Below are positions 18,301 through 25,933 of a stretch of DNA of 64,000 nt, piece by piece. Each line of letters opens with the position of its first letter. Position 1 is the stretch's first letter. The stretch is from Amorphus coralli DSM 19760. GTDB taxonomy: Bacteria; Pseudomonadota; Alphaproteobacteria; Rhizobiales; Amorphaceae. The notes beneath the pieces are model-generated. The model was given only the letters and a program-made list of their open reading frames with translations. It searched no databases and was not told the DNA's origin. The translations under genes and the position numbers were made by a program. Where the stretch lies: NCBI RefSeq assembly GCF_000374525.1, contig NZ_KB894572.1, forward strand, positions 372,001 through 436,000, read 5' to 3'.

Positions 18301-19070
18301 CGTCGCCCTACGGCTCGATCATGTCCGACATTTCGGTCCAGTCCTGGCGCGTGCTGATCGGACTCGCCTACCAGAACGTCAACACCAACTGGCAGCAGCA
18401 GGTGATCCCGGCCTGCAGCTCGCTGCTCGACGACCGCTTCCCGATCTCCAATTCGAGCAACGAGGTGACGCTGGCCGACTTCACCGAGATGTTCCGGCAG
18501 GGAGGGACCATCGACCAGTTCTACACGACCTACGTGAAGCCGTTCGTCAAGCAGCAGGGCAGCCAGCTGGTGGCCGCGAGCTTCGACGGCCAGACGATGG
18601 GCTTCTCCGATCAGACGCTGGCCATGTTCCAGCGAGCGGCGCAGATCCGCGCGGCCTTCTTTGGCGGCGGCGCAACGCTCGGCGTGAAGTTCTCCATTAC
18701 CCCGTCCTTCCTGTCGCCGGACGCGCTGCGCTCGGTGTTCACCCTCGACAAGACGTCGATCACCTACCGCCACGGCCCGCCGCGCACCACGGATCTGAGC
18801 TGGCCGACCCTGGGCGATGCCAGTACGTCGTCGGTGATCATCACCCTGGTCGAGGGCGGGACGGTCAAGGAGCAGCGGACTGGAGCGTGGGCGCTGTTCC
18901 GCCTGCTCTATACAACCGGCATGAGGCGGTCGGGCGCCTCCGACCAGTACACCTTCTCCGTCTCCAACAAGGACGGCGCGCGCGCCGACTACACGGTGCA
19001 GGCAAGCTCGGTGGTCAATCCGCTCGCACCCGGCCTCATCCAGGGCTTCCAGTGCCCGGGCCAGCTATGA
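15384..19070 (+). CDS. tssM: Type VI secretion inner-membrane protein TssM (IcmF)
   Basis: TssM is the large inner-membrane protein that spans the periplasm to TssJ. The protein has 1228 residues. Two N-terminal membrane segments (about 12-32 and 47-70) and a third (about 452-472) flank a cytoplasmic domain with a complete Walker A motif, GAPGTGKTT at 138-146, and LIDTAGRYTT. The periplasmic part carries IcmF-family segments. It is interrupted at about 815-853 by a Gly/Ser-only stretch and then an Ala-rich segment to about 925. This low-complexity insert is unusual for the family. The stop overlaps the tagF start (ATGA). Confidence 0.95.
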   Translation: MLGALIRELFRVRTLIFLFALAALALVIWFFGPEFSLMGGHPLASASARIGVILGLVVFLLFVGLVRFLLIRRANSRLIKNLIESDELATLASSDRDDELEIIRERFQHALEVLKGSTISGKRGASFLYELPWYVLVGAPGTGKTTILSNSGLEFPLSDRFGSEAVQGFGGTRHCDWWFTDKAVLIDTAGRYTTQDVNRDTDRAAWLGFLDILRTHRRRRPINGALLLVSAADLLNRSDTERRMFADTLRRRLQELVKAFEVSVPVYLVVTKADLISGFSEFFDDMREDEREQIFGVTLPAETSPTQVPLEVDHRLGELFARVEAMAPDVLHAERDTERRGRIFLFPRELAAFQGLLTGFVRDVFRTSRYEKTPLLRGVYLTSGTQEGTPIDRLLGAFSRRFGLAPGQVVPYSGRGKAFFIHRLLTDIVFQEADLIGTNRRLETSLALRYGFGYAAAILLFIVFAGLWAKVVDHSNDQIAAVSQELKTTEVAIKGVGANPTFEQILPAIDSVSRLEEEAREPGALPIVGGFGLDANASLGPATDRLYQTVLAKYLLPVVSDRLAGRLALLTQSENPSDMPALRQSLKAYIMLSDSSKFDPDFMLDTLKTEAQRLYPLQPDRQQMLINQFTALVAEMPQPVSVNQGIISAAQRRLATVPQTDEIYAALVRKANADSSLQPVMLTSIIGTVALTTDPAKIQSKQPILQIPGLYTKDGFYKFFLMQAPNIVKDSLNQDWIAGRQAQNPTYQSVMQSLVNQYVSNYISIWQNAIDQVTVVDFDSVQRAQQVMKVLAAPDTPLIELAKAVQTNTQLPIPGSSSTGDSSGDSGGSGGGDGSGGGGAAGGSGGSSGGSGNPVTAAVKGAAGKAAGAAAQQAFGDMAWPGDQIARPFASVVALLGNSSASPGGAAGASAAPAGTTTLPQLQQLIGSVFGTIDSIAAAPDAGAAALQYVSKRATDQSHDALSQLRSQSATLPSPYGSIMSDISVQSWRVLIGLAYQNVNTNWQQQVIPACSSLLDDRFPISNSSNEVTLADFTEMFRQGGTIDQFYTTYVKPFVKQQGSQLVAASFDGQTMGFSDQTLAMFQRAAQIRAAFFGGGATLGVKFSITPSFLSPDALRSVFTLDKTSITYRHGPPRTTDLSWPTLGDASTSSVIITLVEGGTVKEQRTGAWALFRLLYTTGMRRSGASDQYTFSVSNKDGARADYTVQASSVVNPLAPGLIQGFQCPGQL

Positions 19071-19780
19071 CCGGCGGCATTTACGGCAAGCTGCCGTCGG
19101 CTGCGGACTTCTGCCGGAAGCGCTTGCCGAACACCTTCGTCGAGCCCTGGGATCGGTGGCTCCAGGAAAGTCTTTCGGCGGCCAAGGAGTCGCTCGGCGA
19201 GGCGTGGTCCAAGGCCTACCTGTCGAGCCCGCTGTGGTGTTTCGCGGTGGATCCGGGGGTGGTGTCGGAGGTCGGGTGGACCGGCGTGCTGGCGACGTCG
19301 GTGGACTCCACCGGTCGCTACTATCCGCTGACGCTCGCCGTGCCCGTCGAGCAGCTGCTTCCGTGCCAGACTCTGGCCCAGCATCTCCAGGTGCCGCTCC
19401 GCGAGCTGGAGGAGGGCGCGCTGGCCCTGATCGAGGGGCACCAGACCGTCGACGAGGCCCTCGGCCTCATCGACCGCATCGGGAAGGGGCTGGACGCTCT
19501 GGACACGCTGGGCGACGAACCCTCGGTCTTCCGCAACGCCTATGGCGGCGAACTCGGCACGCTGCAGACCAACCCGCTGTTTCCGCCGGTGAACGAGCTG
19601 CGCCGATCCGGATATACCGGATACGCGCCGGCGCAGCGGCCGTCCAACTCCAGCGTCTGGTGGCACTATGGCTGGCCTGGCCGATCGCCGGAAGCGGTGA
19701 AGACCCGCGGCCTGCCCGCTGCCGCGATGTTCGGCTCCTTTCTCGACGGACGCTGGAAGCATCATGGCTGGAGCCACTGA
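19067..19780 (+). CDS. tagF: Type VI secretion-associated protein TagF (ImpM)
   Basis: TagF is a post-translational repressor of T6SS assembly in Pseudomonas and Agrobacterium. I start at ATG 19067 inside the tssM stop, giving 237 residues that begin MTGGIYGKLPSAADFCRKRL, the typical TagF N-terminus (G-K-x-P-x-x-x-D-F). Further family features are PWDRWLQESL and SVDSTGRYYPLTL. It overlaps pppA by 17 bases. In some alphaproteobacteria TagF is fused to PppA; here they are separate but coupled. Confidence 0.93.
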   Translation: MTGGIYGKLPSAADFCRKRLPNTFVEPWDRWLQESLSAAKESLGEAWSKAYLSSPLWCFAVDPGVVSEVGWTGVLATSVDSTGRYYPLTLAVPVEQLLPCQTLAQHLQVPLRELEEGALALIEGHQTVDEALGLIDRIGKGLDALDTLGDEPSVFRNAYGGELGTLQTNPLFPPVNELRRSGYTGYAPAQRPSNSSVWWHYGWPGRSPEAVKTRGLPAAAMFGSFLDGRWKHHGWSH

Positions 19781-20483
19781 CGCCTGGTCCGGGCCGGCCT
19801 TCCGCGTCGCCGCGTCGAGCCGCTGCGGCCTGCGCCACGACGTCAACGAGGATGCCTGCCTGACCCTGCCGGAACGCGGGCTGTTCTGTGTCGCCGACGG
19901 AATGGGCGGTCATCTGGACGGCCAGCTCGCCAGCCTGTCGGTGGTCCGCATCCTCGACCGCATGGTGGGGACCGGTCCGCTGGAGGAGCGGGTGGAAACG
20001 GTGGAGCGCAGCCTCACCCGCATCAACACGGCGCTGCGCAACGAGGCGGCAAAGGGGGGGCTCGCCGCCATCATCGGCGCGACGGTGGTCGCGCTGGTCC
20101 TGGATGCAGACTATGCCGTCTGTCTCTGGGCCGGGGATTCCCGCTGCTATCTCCTGCGCGACGGTCACCTGTTCCAGACGACCCGGGATCACGGCGCGGC
20201 GGCCTCCGGCGATCAGCGACGCACCAATGTCGTCACCCGGGCCATCGGCTCGGGCGGGGTCCTGCAGCTCGACCGGGTGGTGCTCGAGGTGGAGGAGGGC
20301 GACATCTACCTGTTGTGCTCCGACGGCGTTAGCGACTATCTCAGCCCCGACGACATCCTCGCCTGCCTCGCGGAGGGCTTCGACGGCGCGACCGATGCGC
20401 TGGTGGAGGCGGCCGTCAAGAGCGGCTCGCGCGACGACATCACGGCGGTCCTCGTGCGGGTGGATGAGGGGCACGCCGGGTGA
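19764..20483 (+). CDS. pppA: PP2C-family protein phosphatase PppA
   Basis: A metal-dependent Ser/Thr phosphatase that in T6SS loci reverses PpkA phosphorylation of Fha. The 239 residues hold all PP2C metal-binding motifs: DVNEDA (26-31), VADGMGG (43-49), AGDSR (123-127), SDGVSD (186-191) and SRDDIT (222-227). There is no membrane segment. It overlaps tagF by 17 bases; a 122-base gap separates it from the kinase gene. Confidence 0.94.
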   Translation: MAGATDAWSGPAFRVAASSRCGLRHDVNEDACLTLPERGLFCVADGMGGHLDGQLASLSVVRILDRMVGTGPLEERVETVERSLTRINTALRNEAAKGGLAAIIGATVVALVLDADYAVCLWAGDSRCYLLRDGHLFQTTRDHGAAASGDQRRTNVVTRAIGSGGVLQLDRVVLEVEEGDIYLLCSDGVSDYLSPDDILACLAEGFDGATDALVEAAVKSGSRDDITAVLVRVDEGHAG

Positions 20484-20605
20484 AAGGCGATGGCGTTGCA
20501 ACGGACAGGGCACGGAACGAGGCGAGCACGGCGCAAGCCGGCTGCCGCTTGGCGTGCCATGGGCGAGCCGGAGAGGACCGGGGCGGACCCGGTGCCGGCT
20601 GACGC

Positions 20606-21517
20606 ATGAGTTCCGGTGAACCGCAAGGCCGGCCGCTGCCTCTGCCCCTCGGCTCGATGCTGCGCGGTCGCTACGAACTCGTCTCGGTGCTTGGCCGTGG
20701 CGGGATGAGCACCGTCTACAGCGCGCTGGACCATTTCCGCGTGCGAGCCGCCTCGCAGGTGCCGCTGGTGGCGATCAAGATCCTCAACGAGGATCCGTCC
20801 ATCAGCGCGGAGATGCGCGAGCTGATGCACCGCGAGGCGCGGCGCATGCAGGAATTCGTGCACCCGGCCATCACCCGCGTCTACGACTGGGACGAGGACG
20901 CGGGCCGCTCCTTCATCATCATGGAGCAGCTGGAAGGGCAGACCCTGAGCCGGATGCTGCGCAAGCGCGGAGCCGCGGACCCGGTGTCGCGGGTGACCCG
21001 CAACCGCATCGTGGCCGATATCGGCGCCGCCCTCGACTACGCCCACGAGCGCGGCGTGGTCCACTCCGACGTGAAACCCGGCAACATCTTCGTCACCACC
21101 TCCGGTGCCGCCAAGCTTCTGGATTTCGGATTCTCCTATGCCCACGAGGCGGTGGACCTGAGCGAGGAGGACGACCGGCCGACCATCGCCTATTTCGGGC
21201 ACGTGGGCGCGCTGACGCCGGCCTACGCCTCGCTGGAGATGCTCCTCGGCATGGTGCCGGCCCCATCCGACGACGTCTATTCGCTGGCGGTGGTCGCCTA
21301 CATGCTGGCGGCCGGCAAGCATCCCTACGAGCAAAACTCCGTGCGCTGGGCCATCAGCAACGGCCGCGAGCCGGAGCGTCCGGACGGGCTGGGCAAGCGC
21401 CAGTGGCGCGCGCTGAGCCAGGCGCTCGCCTTCGAGCGCGGCGAGCGCACCCCGGAAGTGCGCGAATTCGTGGACGGGTTCACCGTGGAAAGCTGGTGGC
21501 AACGCTGGCGCGGCTAG
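20606..21517 (+). CDS. ppkA: Short cytosolic Ser/Thr protein kinase, PpkA-like
   Basis: A Hanks-type kinase expected to phosphorylate the FHA protein and switch the T6SS on. The 303 residues are almost entirely kinase domain: glycine loop LGRGGMSTVY (29-38), catalytic Lys58 in VAIKIL, HSDVKPGN (153-160) with Asp155, and DFG at 173-175. The residue before the catalytic Asp is Ser, not Arg, so it is a non-RD kinase. No transmembrane segment or periplasmic domain is present, unlike Pseudomonas PpkA, so it probably does not sense envelope damage directly. Confidence 0.9.
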   Translation: MSSGEPQGRPLPLPLGSMLRGRYELVSVLGRGGMSTVYSALDHFRVRAASQVPLVAIKILNEDPSISAEMRELMHREARRMQEFVHPAITRVYDWDEDAGRSFIIMEQLEGQTLSRMLRKRGAADPVSRVTRNRIVADIGAALDYAHERGVVHSDVKPGNIFVTTSGAAKLLDFGFSYAHEAVDLSEEDDRPTIAYFGHVGALTPAYASLEMLLGMVPAPSDDVYSLAVVAYMLAAGKHPYEQNSVRWAISNGREPERPDGLGKRQWRALSQALAFERGERTPEVREFVDGFTVESWWQRWRG

Positions 21518-21614
21518 CCGGCCGGCAGGGCTGTGCGGCAGCGAAGGGGTCATGCAAAGTGCGACCAGCTCCGGCATACTTGCCCGGCCCGTCCTCCAAC
21601 CGGCAGAAGGCGTC

Positions 21615-22025
21615 ATGACCAACCTCGGAGCCAGCCTCGATCGTCTCCGCGCCCTCTCGCAGAAGGTCGCCCAGGGCGACTACGACGTGTTCGAGGAGAT
21701 CGCCGAACTGGCGGCCGACGACGCGGCGGGGGAGCTGCACGGCCTGGCCGAGGCGTTCGGCATGATGGTGGTGCGCATCGAGGCACGCGAGTTTCACCTC
21801 TCCGGCGTGATCGACGAACTGACCGAGGCACGGCGGCGGCTGGAGGATGCCCGGCAGCGGCTCGAAAAGGAAAACGGTTCGCTGAAGGCGCAGGTCAGCG
21901 AATTGCGGATCCATGTCGATCGCGAGAAGAAGGAGCAGGAGGTCGAGGCGATCGTGGAGAGCGACTACTTCAAGGATCTGCAGCGCCGGGCGCGAACCAT
22001 GCGGGCGCGCCATTCCGGCGAGTGA
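21615..22025 (+). CDS. Small soluble HAMP-like coiled-coil protein
   Basis: A 136-residue protein starting at ATG 21615, preceded by AGAAGG; a frame extension to ATG 21552 is possible. Residues 5-60 look like a stand-alone HAMP module: an amphipathic helix, a QGDYDVFEEI connector, DDAAGELHGLAEAF, then a second helix with MMVVRIEA. A charged coiled coil follows at about 65-115. There is no membrane segment. It sits between ppkA and a MinD-type ATPase, all in one direction, so it may be a partner or adaptor for that ATPase. This is inference; I know no characterised T6SS counterpart. Confidence 0.68.
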   Translation: MTNLGASLDRLRALSQKVAQGDYDVFEEIAELAADDAAGELHGLAEAFGMMVVRIEAREFHLSGVIDELTEARRRLEDARQRLEKENGSLKAQVSELRIHVDREKKEQEVEAIVESDYFKDLQRRARTMRARHSGE

Positions 22026-22117
22026 GGGTTGCAGCAGCGCGGGCGGTGATAGGCTAACCTGCGCGTCCGGGCACGCCGGAGCGCGAAAGGGTCGCGAGCA
22101 AGCGAGGGACGGGCCAC

Positions 22118-22915
22118 TTGGCTGAGACACGGACGATCTCGATCCACTCCTACCGGGGTGGGACCGGCAAATCCAACATAACGGCGAACGTGGCGGCAGG
22201 CCTGGCCCGGCGCGGCAAGCGGGTCTGCATCGTCGACACCGACATCCAGTCGCCGGGCATCCACGCCCTGTTCGACGTCGATCCGCGCACCCTGCGCCAC
22301 ACGCTGAACGACTATCTCTGGGGCCGCTGCCGGGTCGAGGAAACCGCTGTCGACGTGACCGCAGCCGTCAACGAGGAGGCGGAAGGCAGCGGCCGGCCGC
22401 CGATCACCGGAACCGTGATGCTGGTGCCGTCCAGCCTGAGGACCGGCGAGATCGCCCGCATCCTGCGCGAGGGCTACGACGTCAACGCGCTGAACGACGG
22501 CTTTCGCGACATCTGCGGGGCGCTCGACCTCGACTACCTGCTCATCGACACCCATCCGGGCGTGAACGAGGAGACGCTGCTCTCCATCGCCATATCCGAC
22601 TGCCTGCTCCTGGTGCTGCGCCCGGACGTGCAGGACTATCAGGGCACCGCGGTGGCGCTGGAGCTGGCGCGCCGACTGGAAGTGCCGCAGCTCTTCCTGG
22701 TGGTGAACAAGGCGATGTCGTCGCTGGACTTTTCGGCGGTCTCCGACCGGATGCTGGCCACCTACAAGTCGCCGGTGGCGGCCGTTCTGCCGCTGTCGGA
22801 GGACCTGATCCTGCTCGGCAGCAACGGGCTGGCCAGCGAGCGCCACCCCGACAGCGGGTTCAGCCAGGGCATTCAGAAAATCCTCGACCGGATCGAGGAA
22901 GGCGAAGAGGCGTAG
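22118..22915 (+). CDS. MinD/ParA-type ATPase with variant P-loop
   Basis: A P-loop ATPase of the MinD/ParA/CpaE class, 265 residues, starting at TTG 22118 after GAGGGA. The P-loop is YRGGTGKSN (12-20). Arg13 stands where MinD/ParA proteins have the signature Lys, while the GGTGKS Lys18 is kept. Switch-type motifs follow: CIVDTDIQSPG, then LIDTHPGVNEET. The last residues (GIQKILDRIEEGEEA) could form a short amphipathic helix like the membrane anchor of MinD. It directly follows the HAMP-like gene downstream of the T6SS kinase. A role in positioning or gating the secretion machine is possible but unproven. Confidence 0.82.
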   Translation: MAETRTISIHSYRGGTGKSNITANVAAGLARRGKRVCIVDTDIQSPGIHALFDVDPRTLRHTLNDYLWGRCRVEETAVDVTAAVNEEAEGSGRPPITGTVMLVPSSLRTGEIARILREGYDVNALNDGFRDICGALDLDYLLIDTHPGVNEETLLSIAISDCLLLVLRPDVQDYQGTAVALELARRLEVPQLFLVVNKAMSSLDFSAVSDRMLATYKSPVAAVLPLSEDLILLGSNGLASERHPDSGFSQGIQKILDRIEEGEEA

Positions 22916-22932
22916 GCCGCAAAGCCACCGTT

Positions 22933-24309
22933 CTAACGCCGGAACCAGCCCTTGCGGTTGCCCTGCAGCCTGTCGGCGAAGTCCTCAATCGAGGCAACCC
23001 GCTCCGCGGGGTCGAAGGCGAGCGCCTTGAGAATCGCATTCATGACCCGCCGGTCGACGTCCGGGATCGGGGCCGGGCGGGCCCCCCGGTCGCGCATGTC
23101 GATGGCGGTGCCCTCGCCGAACGGGTGATCGCCGGCGAGCATCTCGTAGGCGACGCAGGCGATGGAAAAGACATCGCCGGCGGCGGAGCGCAACTGGCGT
23201 TCCATGACCTCCGGCGCCGCGTAGCGGGCGGTGAAGGAGGCGAGCTGGTCGACATCGAAGATCGGCAGCGTCGAGGCCGAGGCGATGCCGAAGTCGAGAA
23301 GCTTCGAGACCCCGTCGGACGTGACGAAGATGTTCGACGGCTTCACGTCGCAGTGCAGGATGCCGCGGTCGTGGGCGAAGGCCAGGGCGGTGAGGATGCC
23401 ATCCAGGATGGTGTGCATCTCCGCCTGGGTCATGACCGTCGGGCGGGCGTCGAGGATCTCGTCGAGGGCGCGCCCGCGCAGCATCTCCATGACGATGAAG
23501 GCGTCGGAGCCGTCGCGGTCGAAATCGTAGACCTGGACGATGTTCGGGTGGGCGAGCGCCTGCACCTTGCGGGCCTCGGCTTCAAGGGTGCGAAAGGCGC
23601 GGGAATCCTGTCCGAAGGTGCGGTCGAGCACCTTCACCGCCACGTAGGGGTGGCCGTCGCCGGCTTCCAGCCGCCGCCGGTCGACGGCGGCGAAGACGGT
23701 GCCCATGGCGCCGCCGCCGATATCGCGGTCCAATACGAATCGGTCCTTGAGCAGGCTGCCGACACCGGCCCGGCCCCCGGCGGTTCCGGTGAAGCTCGTC
23801 TTGCGGCCGCCCACCGGGCGCGTCCCCGTTTCCGCCTGATAAGCGGTCTTGCGCATGCGGGCGCCGACGAAGGCCGACATGAAATGATCGAGGTCGGCGT
23901 CGTCCTGACGGTCGGCGGGCGCATCGCCGCGCAGCGCCTTGTACTCCTCCACCAGCGCCTGAAGCACCACGTCGTCGACCCGGTCGTCGATGGCCGAGCG
24001 CTCGTAGGACGTGTCGCGGCCGATCTGGTCGCGCCGGACCGTGTCGTCATCGCCCGGCTCGTCATCGCCGGGAAGGGGCTCGACCGCGCGCGGCCGCGCC
24101 GCCACCTCGTCCATGATCATCGCCACGAGATCGTTGGGCAGCCGGCCGACGGCCTGGTACTCCCCCAGCACCGCCCCGATGGAGGTGGTGTCGTCGGTGC
24201 CGCTGGCGACTGCGGTGCGCAGATCCTTGACCAGCCGCGCAAAGGGCAGCCGGCCCGCGAGGAAGGCGTCGAGCTGCGCGCGATGCGCTCCCTGTCCGGC
24301 CTCACTCAT
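22933..24309 (-). CDS. Ser/Thr protein kinase with acidic N-terminal region
   Basis: Hanks-type kinase, 458 residues from ATG 24309 (MSEAGQGAHR); an upstream ATG would add 42 Arg-rich residues of poor quality. The kinase domain is C-terminal (about 188-450): GGGAMGTVFA (198-207), Lys226 in VAVKVL, HCDVKPSN (319-326) with Asp321, DFG (339-341). The residue before the catalytic Asp is Cys, so like the PpkA-like kinase it is non-RD. Residues 1-185 are acidic and helical with no known domain and no membrane segment. It converges on the MinD-type gene, 17 bases away. It may be a second kinase input to the secretion locus, or independent. Confidence 0.88.
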   Translation of the reverse strand: MSEAGQGAHRAQLDAFLAGRLPFARLVKDLRTAVASGTDDTTSIGAVLGEYQAVGRLPNDLVAMIMDEVAARPRAVEPLPGDDEPGDDDTVRRDQIGRDTSYERSAIDDRVDDVVLQALVEEYKALRGDAPADRQDDADLDHFMSAFVGARMRKTAYQAETGTRPVGGRKTSFTGTAGGRAGVGSLLKDRFVLDRDIGGGAMGTVFAAVDRRRLEAGDGHPYVAVKVLDRTFGQDSRAFRTLEAEARKVQALAHPNIVQVYDFDRDGSDAFIVMEMLRGRALDEILDARPTVMTQAEMHTILDGILTALAFAHDRGILHCDVKPSNIFVTSDGVSKLLDFGIASASTLPIFDVDQLASFTARYAAPEVMERQLRSAAGDVFSIACVAYEMLAGDHPFGEGTAIDMRDRGARPAPIPDVDRRVMNAILKALAFDPAERVASIEDFADRLQGNRKGWFRR

Positions 24310-24449
24310 GTCCGACCCACGTTCCGTTCGCACCCTGTCCGCGGTGATCATGTGTCTCCGCGCCCGCCATGTCCAGCAGCGCAGGCCCATTGGCCGTGCG
24401 CGATTTGCGCCAGGCGGCTGCTCCGGGTGTGGCATGGCGGCGTGACGCC

Positions 24450-24502
24450 TTGCCAGAGCGGCAACGATGCGGCTAACATGACGGCTGATTCATGTTTCAT
24501 GT
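24450..24502 (+). promoter_or_regulatory. tetR promoter with downstream operator
   Basis: TTGCCA (24450-24455) and TAACAT (24474-24479), 18 bases apart, form a candidate promoter. Seven bases downstream begins TGATTCATGTTTCATGT (24486-24502), whose core TGA-N2-CATG-N2-TCA is a near-palindrome. The identical 17 bases recur in the promoter of the LIV operon at 34063-34079. The simplest reading is a TetR operator giving autoregulation. Confidence 0.65.
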
Positions 24503-24519
24503 GGGCAGCGTGAGCGACC

Positions 24520-25113
24520 ATGGTGGCCAGGCCGAAACCCAAGACCGCGCGCGGTGAAGCCACCCGGCGCGCCATCCTCGAGGCGGCCGAGTCCGTCATC
24601 GGCACGGCCGGCTACAATGAGGCCTCGATCGCCGAGATCACACGGCTGGCGGGCGTCGCCCAGGGCACATTCTATATCTACTTCAAGGGCAAGGAGGAGA
24701 TTTTCCGCGCCCTCGTGCTGGAGATGGGCCGGCGGTTGCGCGGCGCGCTCAGCGACGCCATCGAGGCAAGCCCGAACCGGGTGGCGGCGGAGCGCGAGGG
24801 CCTGCGCACCTTTCTCACCTTCGTCTCGGCGCATCCGGAACTCTACCGGATCGTGCAGGAGGCGCTGTTCGTCGATCCCGACGCCTACCGGACCTACTTC
24901 CAGACTTTCGCCGACGCCTACCGCGACGGTCTCGAGGCGGCCGAGGCGGCCGGCGAGATCCGGCCCGGCGATACCGAGGTGCGCGCCTGGGCGCTGATGG
25001 GCATGGCCAAGTCGCTCGGCGAGCGGGCGGTGGTCTGGGGCGACAAGCGGCCCATCGACGAGGTGGTGGAGGCCGCGCACGACCTTATCGTCAACGGGCT
25101 GGGGCGGGGCTGA
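24520..25113 (+). CDS. TetR-family transcriptional regulator
   Basis: A 197-residue regulator with a typical TetR N-terminus: RAILEAAESVIGTAGYNEAS, then the helix-turn-helix ITRLAGVAQGTFYIYFKGKEE (about 39-60). The C-terminal ligand domain is generic. It is the first gene of an operon with a crotonase-like enzyme, an acyl-CoA ligase and two hot-dog proteins, so an acyl- or aryl-CoA ligand is likely (inference). A repeated operator before this gene and before the LIV transporter operon suggests it controls both. Confidence 0.92.
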   Translation: MVARPKPKTARGEATRRAILEAAESVIGTAGYNEASIAEITRLAGVAQGTFYIYFKGKEEIFRALVLEMGRRLRGALSDAIEASPNRVAAEREGLRTFLTFVSAHPELYRIVQEALFVDPDAYRTYFQTFADAYRDGLEAAEAAGEIRPGDTEVRAWALMGMAKSLGERAVVWGDKRPIDEVVEAAHDLIVNGLGRG

Positions 25114-25114
25114 G

Positions 25115-25906
25115 ATGGACCACGTCCGGCTTTCCTGGCGGGACCGGGTCGCAACGCTGACCCTCGACCGGCAGGGGCGTCACAACGCGCTGGTGCCGGA
25201 TCTTCTTGATGACCTGGTGGCCGGTATCGGCGCCGCGCGGGTTGAAGGGGCGCGGGCGCTGGTGCTGGCCGGCGCCGGGCGAAGCTTCTCCACCGGCGGC
25301 GATGTCGGCGCGTTCCTGGATCATGCCGACCGCGCCGAGACGCTCGACGCCTACGCGGCGCGCACCGTCGGCACGCTCAATACCGCGATTCTCGCGCTGC
25401 TGGCTTTCCCGGCCCCGGTAATCGCGCGTCTGCACGGGCCGGTGACGGGCGGCTCGGTCGGGCTGGTGCTCGCCGCCGACCTGGTGGCGATGGCGCCGGA
25501 GGCGTTCATCCAGCCCTATTATTCCGAGGTCGGGTTTGCGCCCGACGGCGGCTGGACGGCGCTCCTGCCGGACCGGGTCGGTGCGGCGGCGGCGATGGCG
25601 ATCCAGGCGCTGAACCGGCGCATCGACGCGGCAGAGGCCGTCCGCCTGGGACTTGCGACGACGGCGGTGGCAAGCGACGGGATCGATCCAGTCATCGACG
25701 GCTGGCTCGACGCGCTCGCGTCGAAATCCGCCGAGACGCTGGCCGCCACCCGCCGCCTGGTGTGGGACGAGGCGCGGCTTGCCGGCGTGGCGAAACGGCT
25801 CGAAGCCGAGGAGCGCGCGTTCCGCGCCCTGGTCGGCCGGCCGGAGACGATCGAGCGCATGCGGACCTTCACAAGCCGCCGGAGAGCGGCCGCCGGAACG
25901 CCATGA
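25115..25906 (+). CDS. Crotonase-superfamily protein (enoyl-CoA hydratase/isomerase-like)
   Basis: A 263-residue crotonase-fold protein. FSTGGDVGAF (58-67) forms the first half of the oxyanion hole and TGGSVGLVLAADL the second. The two glutamates of true enoyl-CoA hydratases are not present: the Glu144-equivalent reads Gly and the Glu164-equivalent reads Tyr. Asp144 in FAPDGGW is kept, as in PaaG-type isomerases. An isomerase or other crotonase reaction is therefore more likely than simple hydration. It starts one base after the tetR stop and precedes an acyl-CoA ligase. Confidence 0.85.
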   Translation: MDHVRLSWRDRVATLTLDRQGRHNALVPDLLDDLVAGIGAARVEGARALVLAGAGRSFSTGGDVGAFLDHADRAETLDAYAARTVGTLNTAILALLAFPAPVIARLHGPVTGGSVGLVLAADLVAMAPEAFIQPYYSEVGFAPDGGWTALLPDRVGAAAAMAIQALNRRIDAAEAVRLGLATTAVASDGIDPVIDGWLDALASKSAETLAATRRLVWDEARLAGVAKRLEAEERAFRALVGRPETIERMRTFTSRRRAAAGTP

Positions 25907-25933
25907 TCAGGGCAGACTGAGGGGGAGGAGCCC

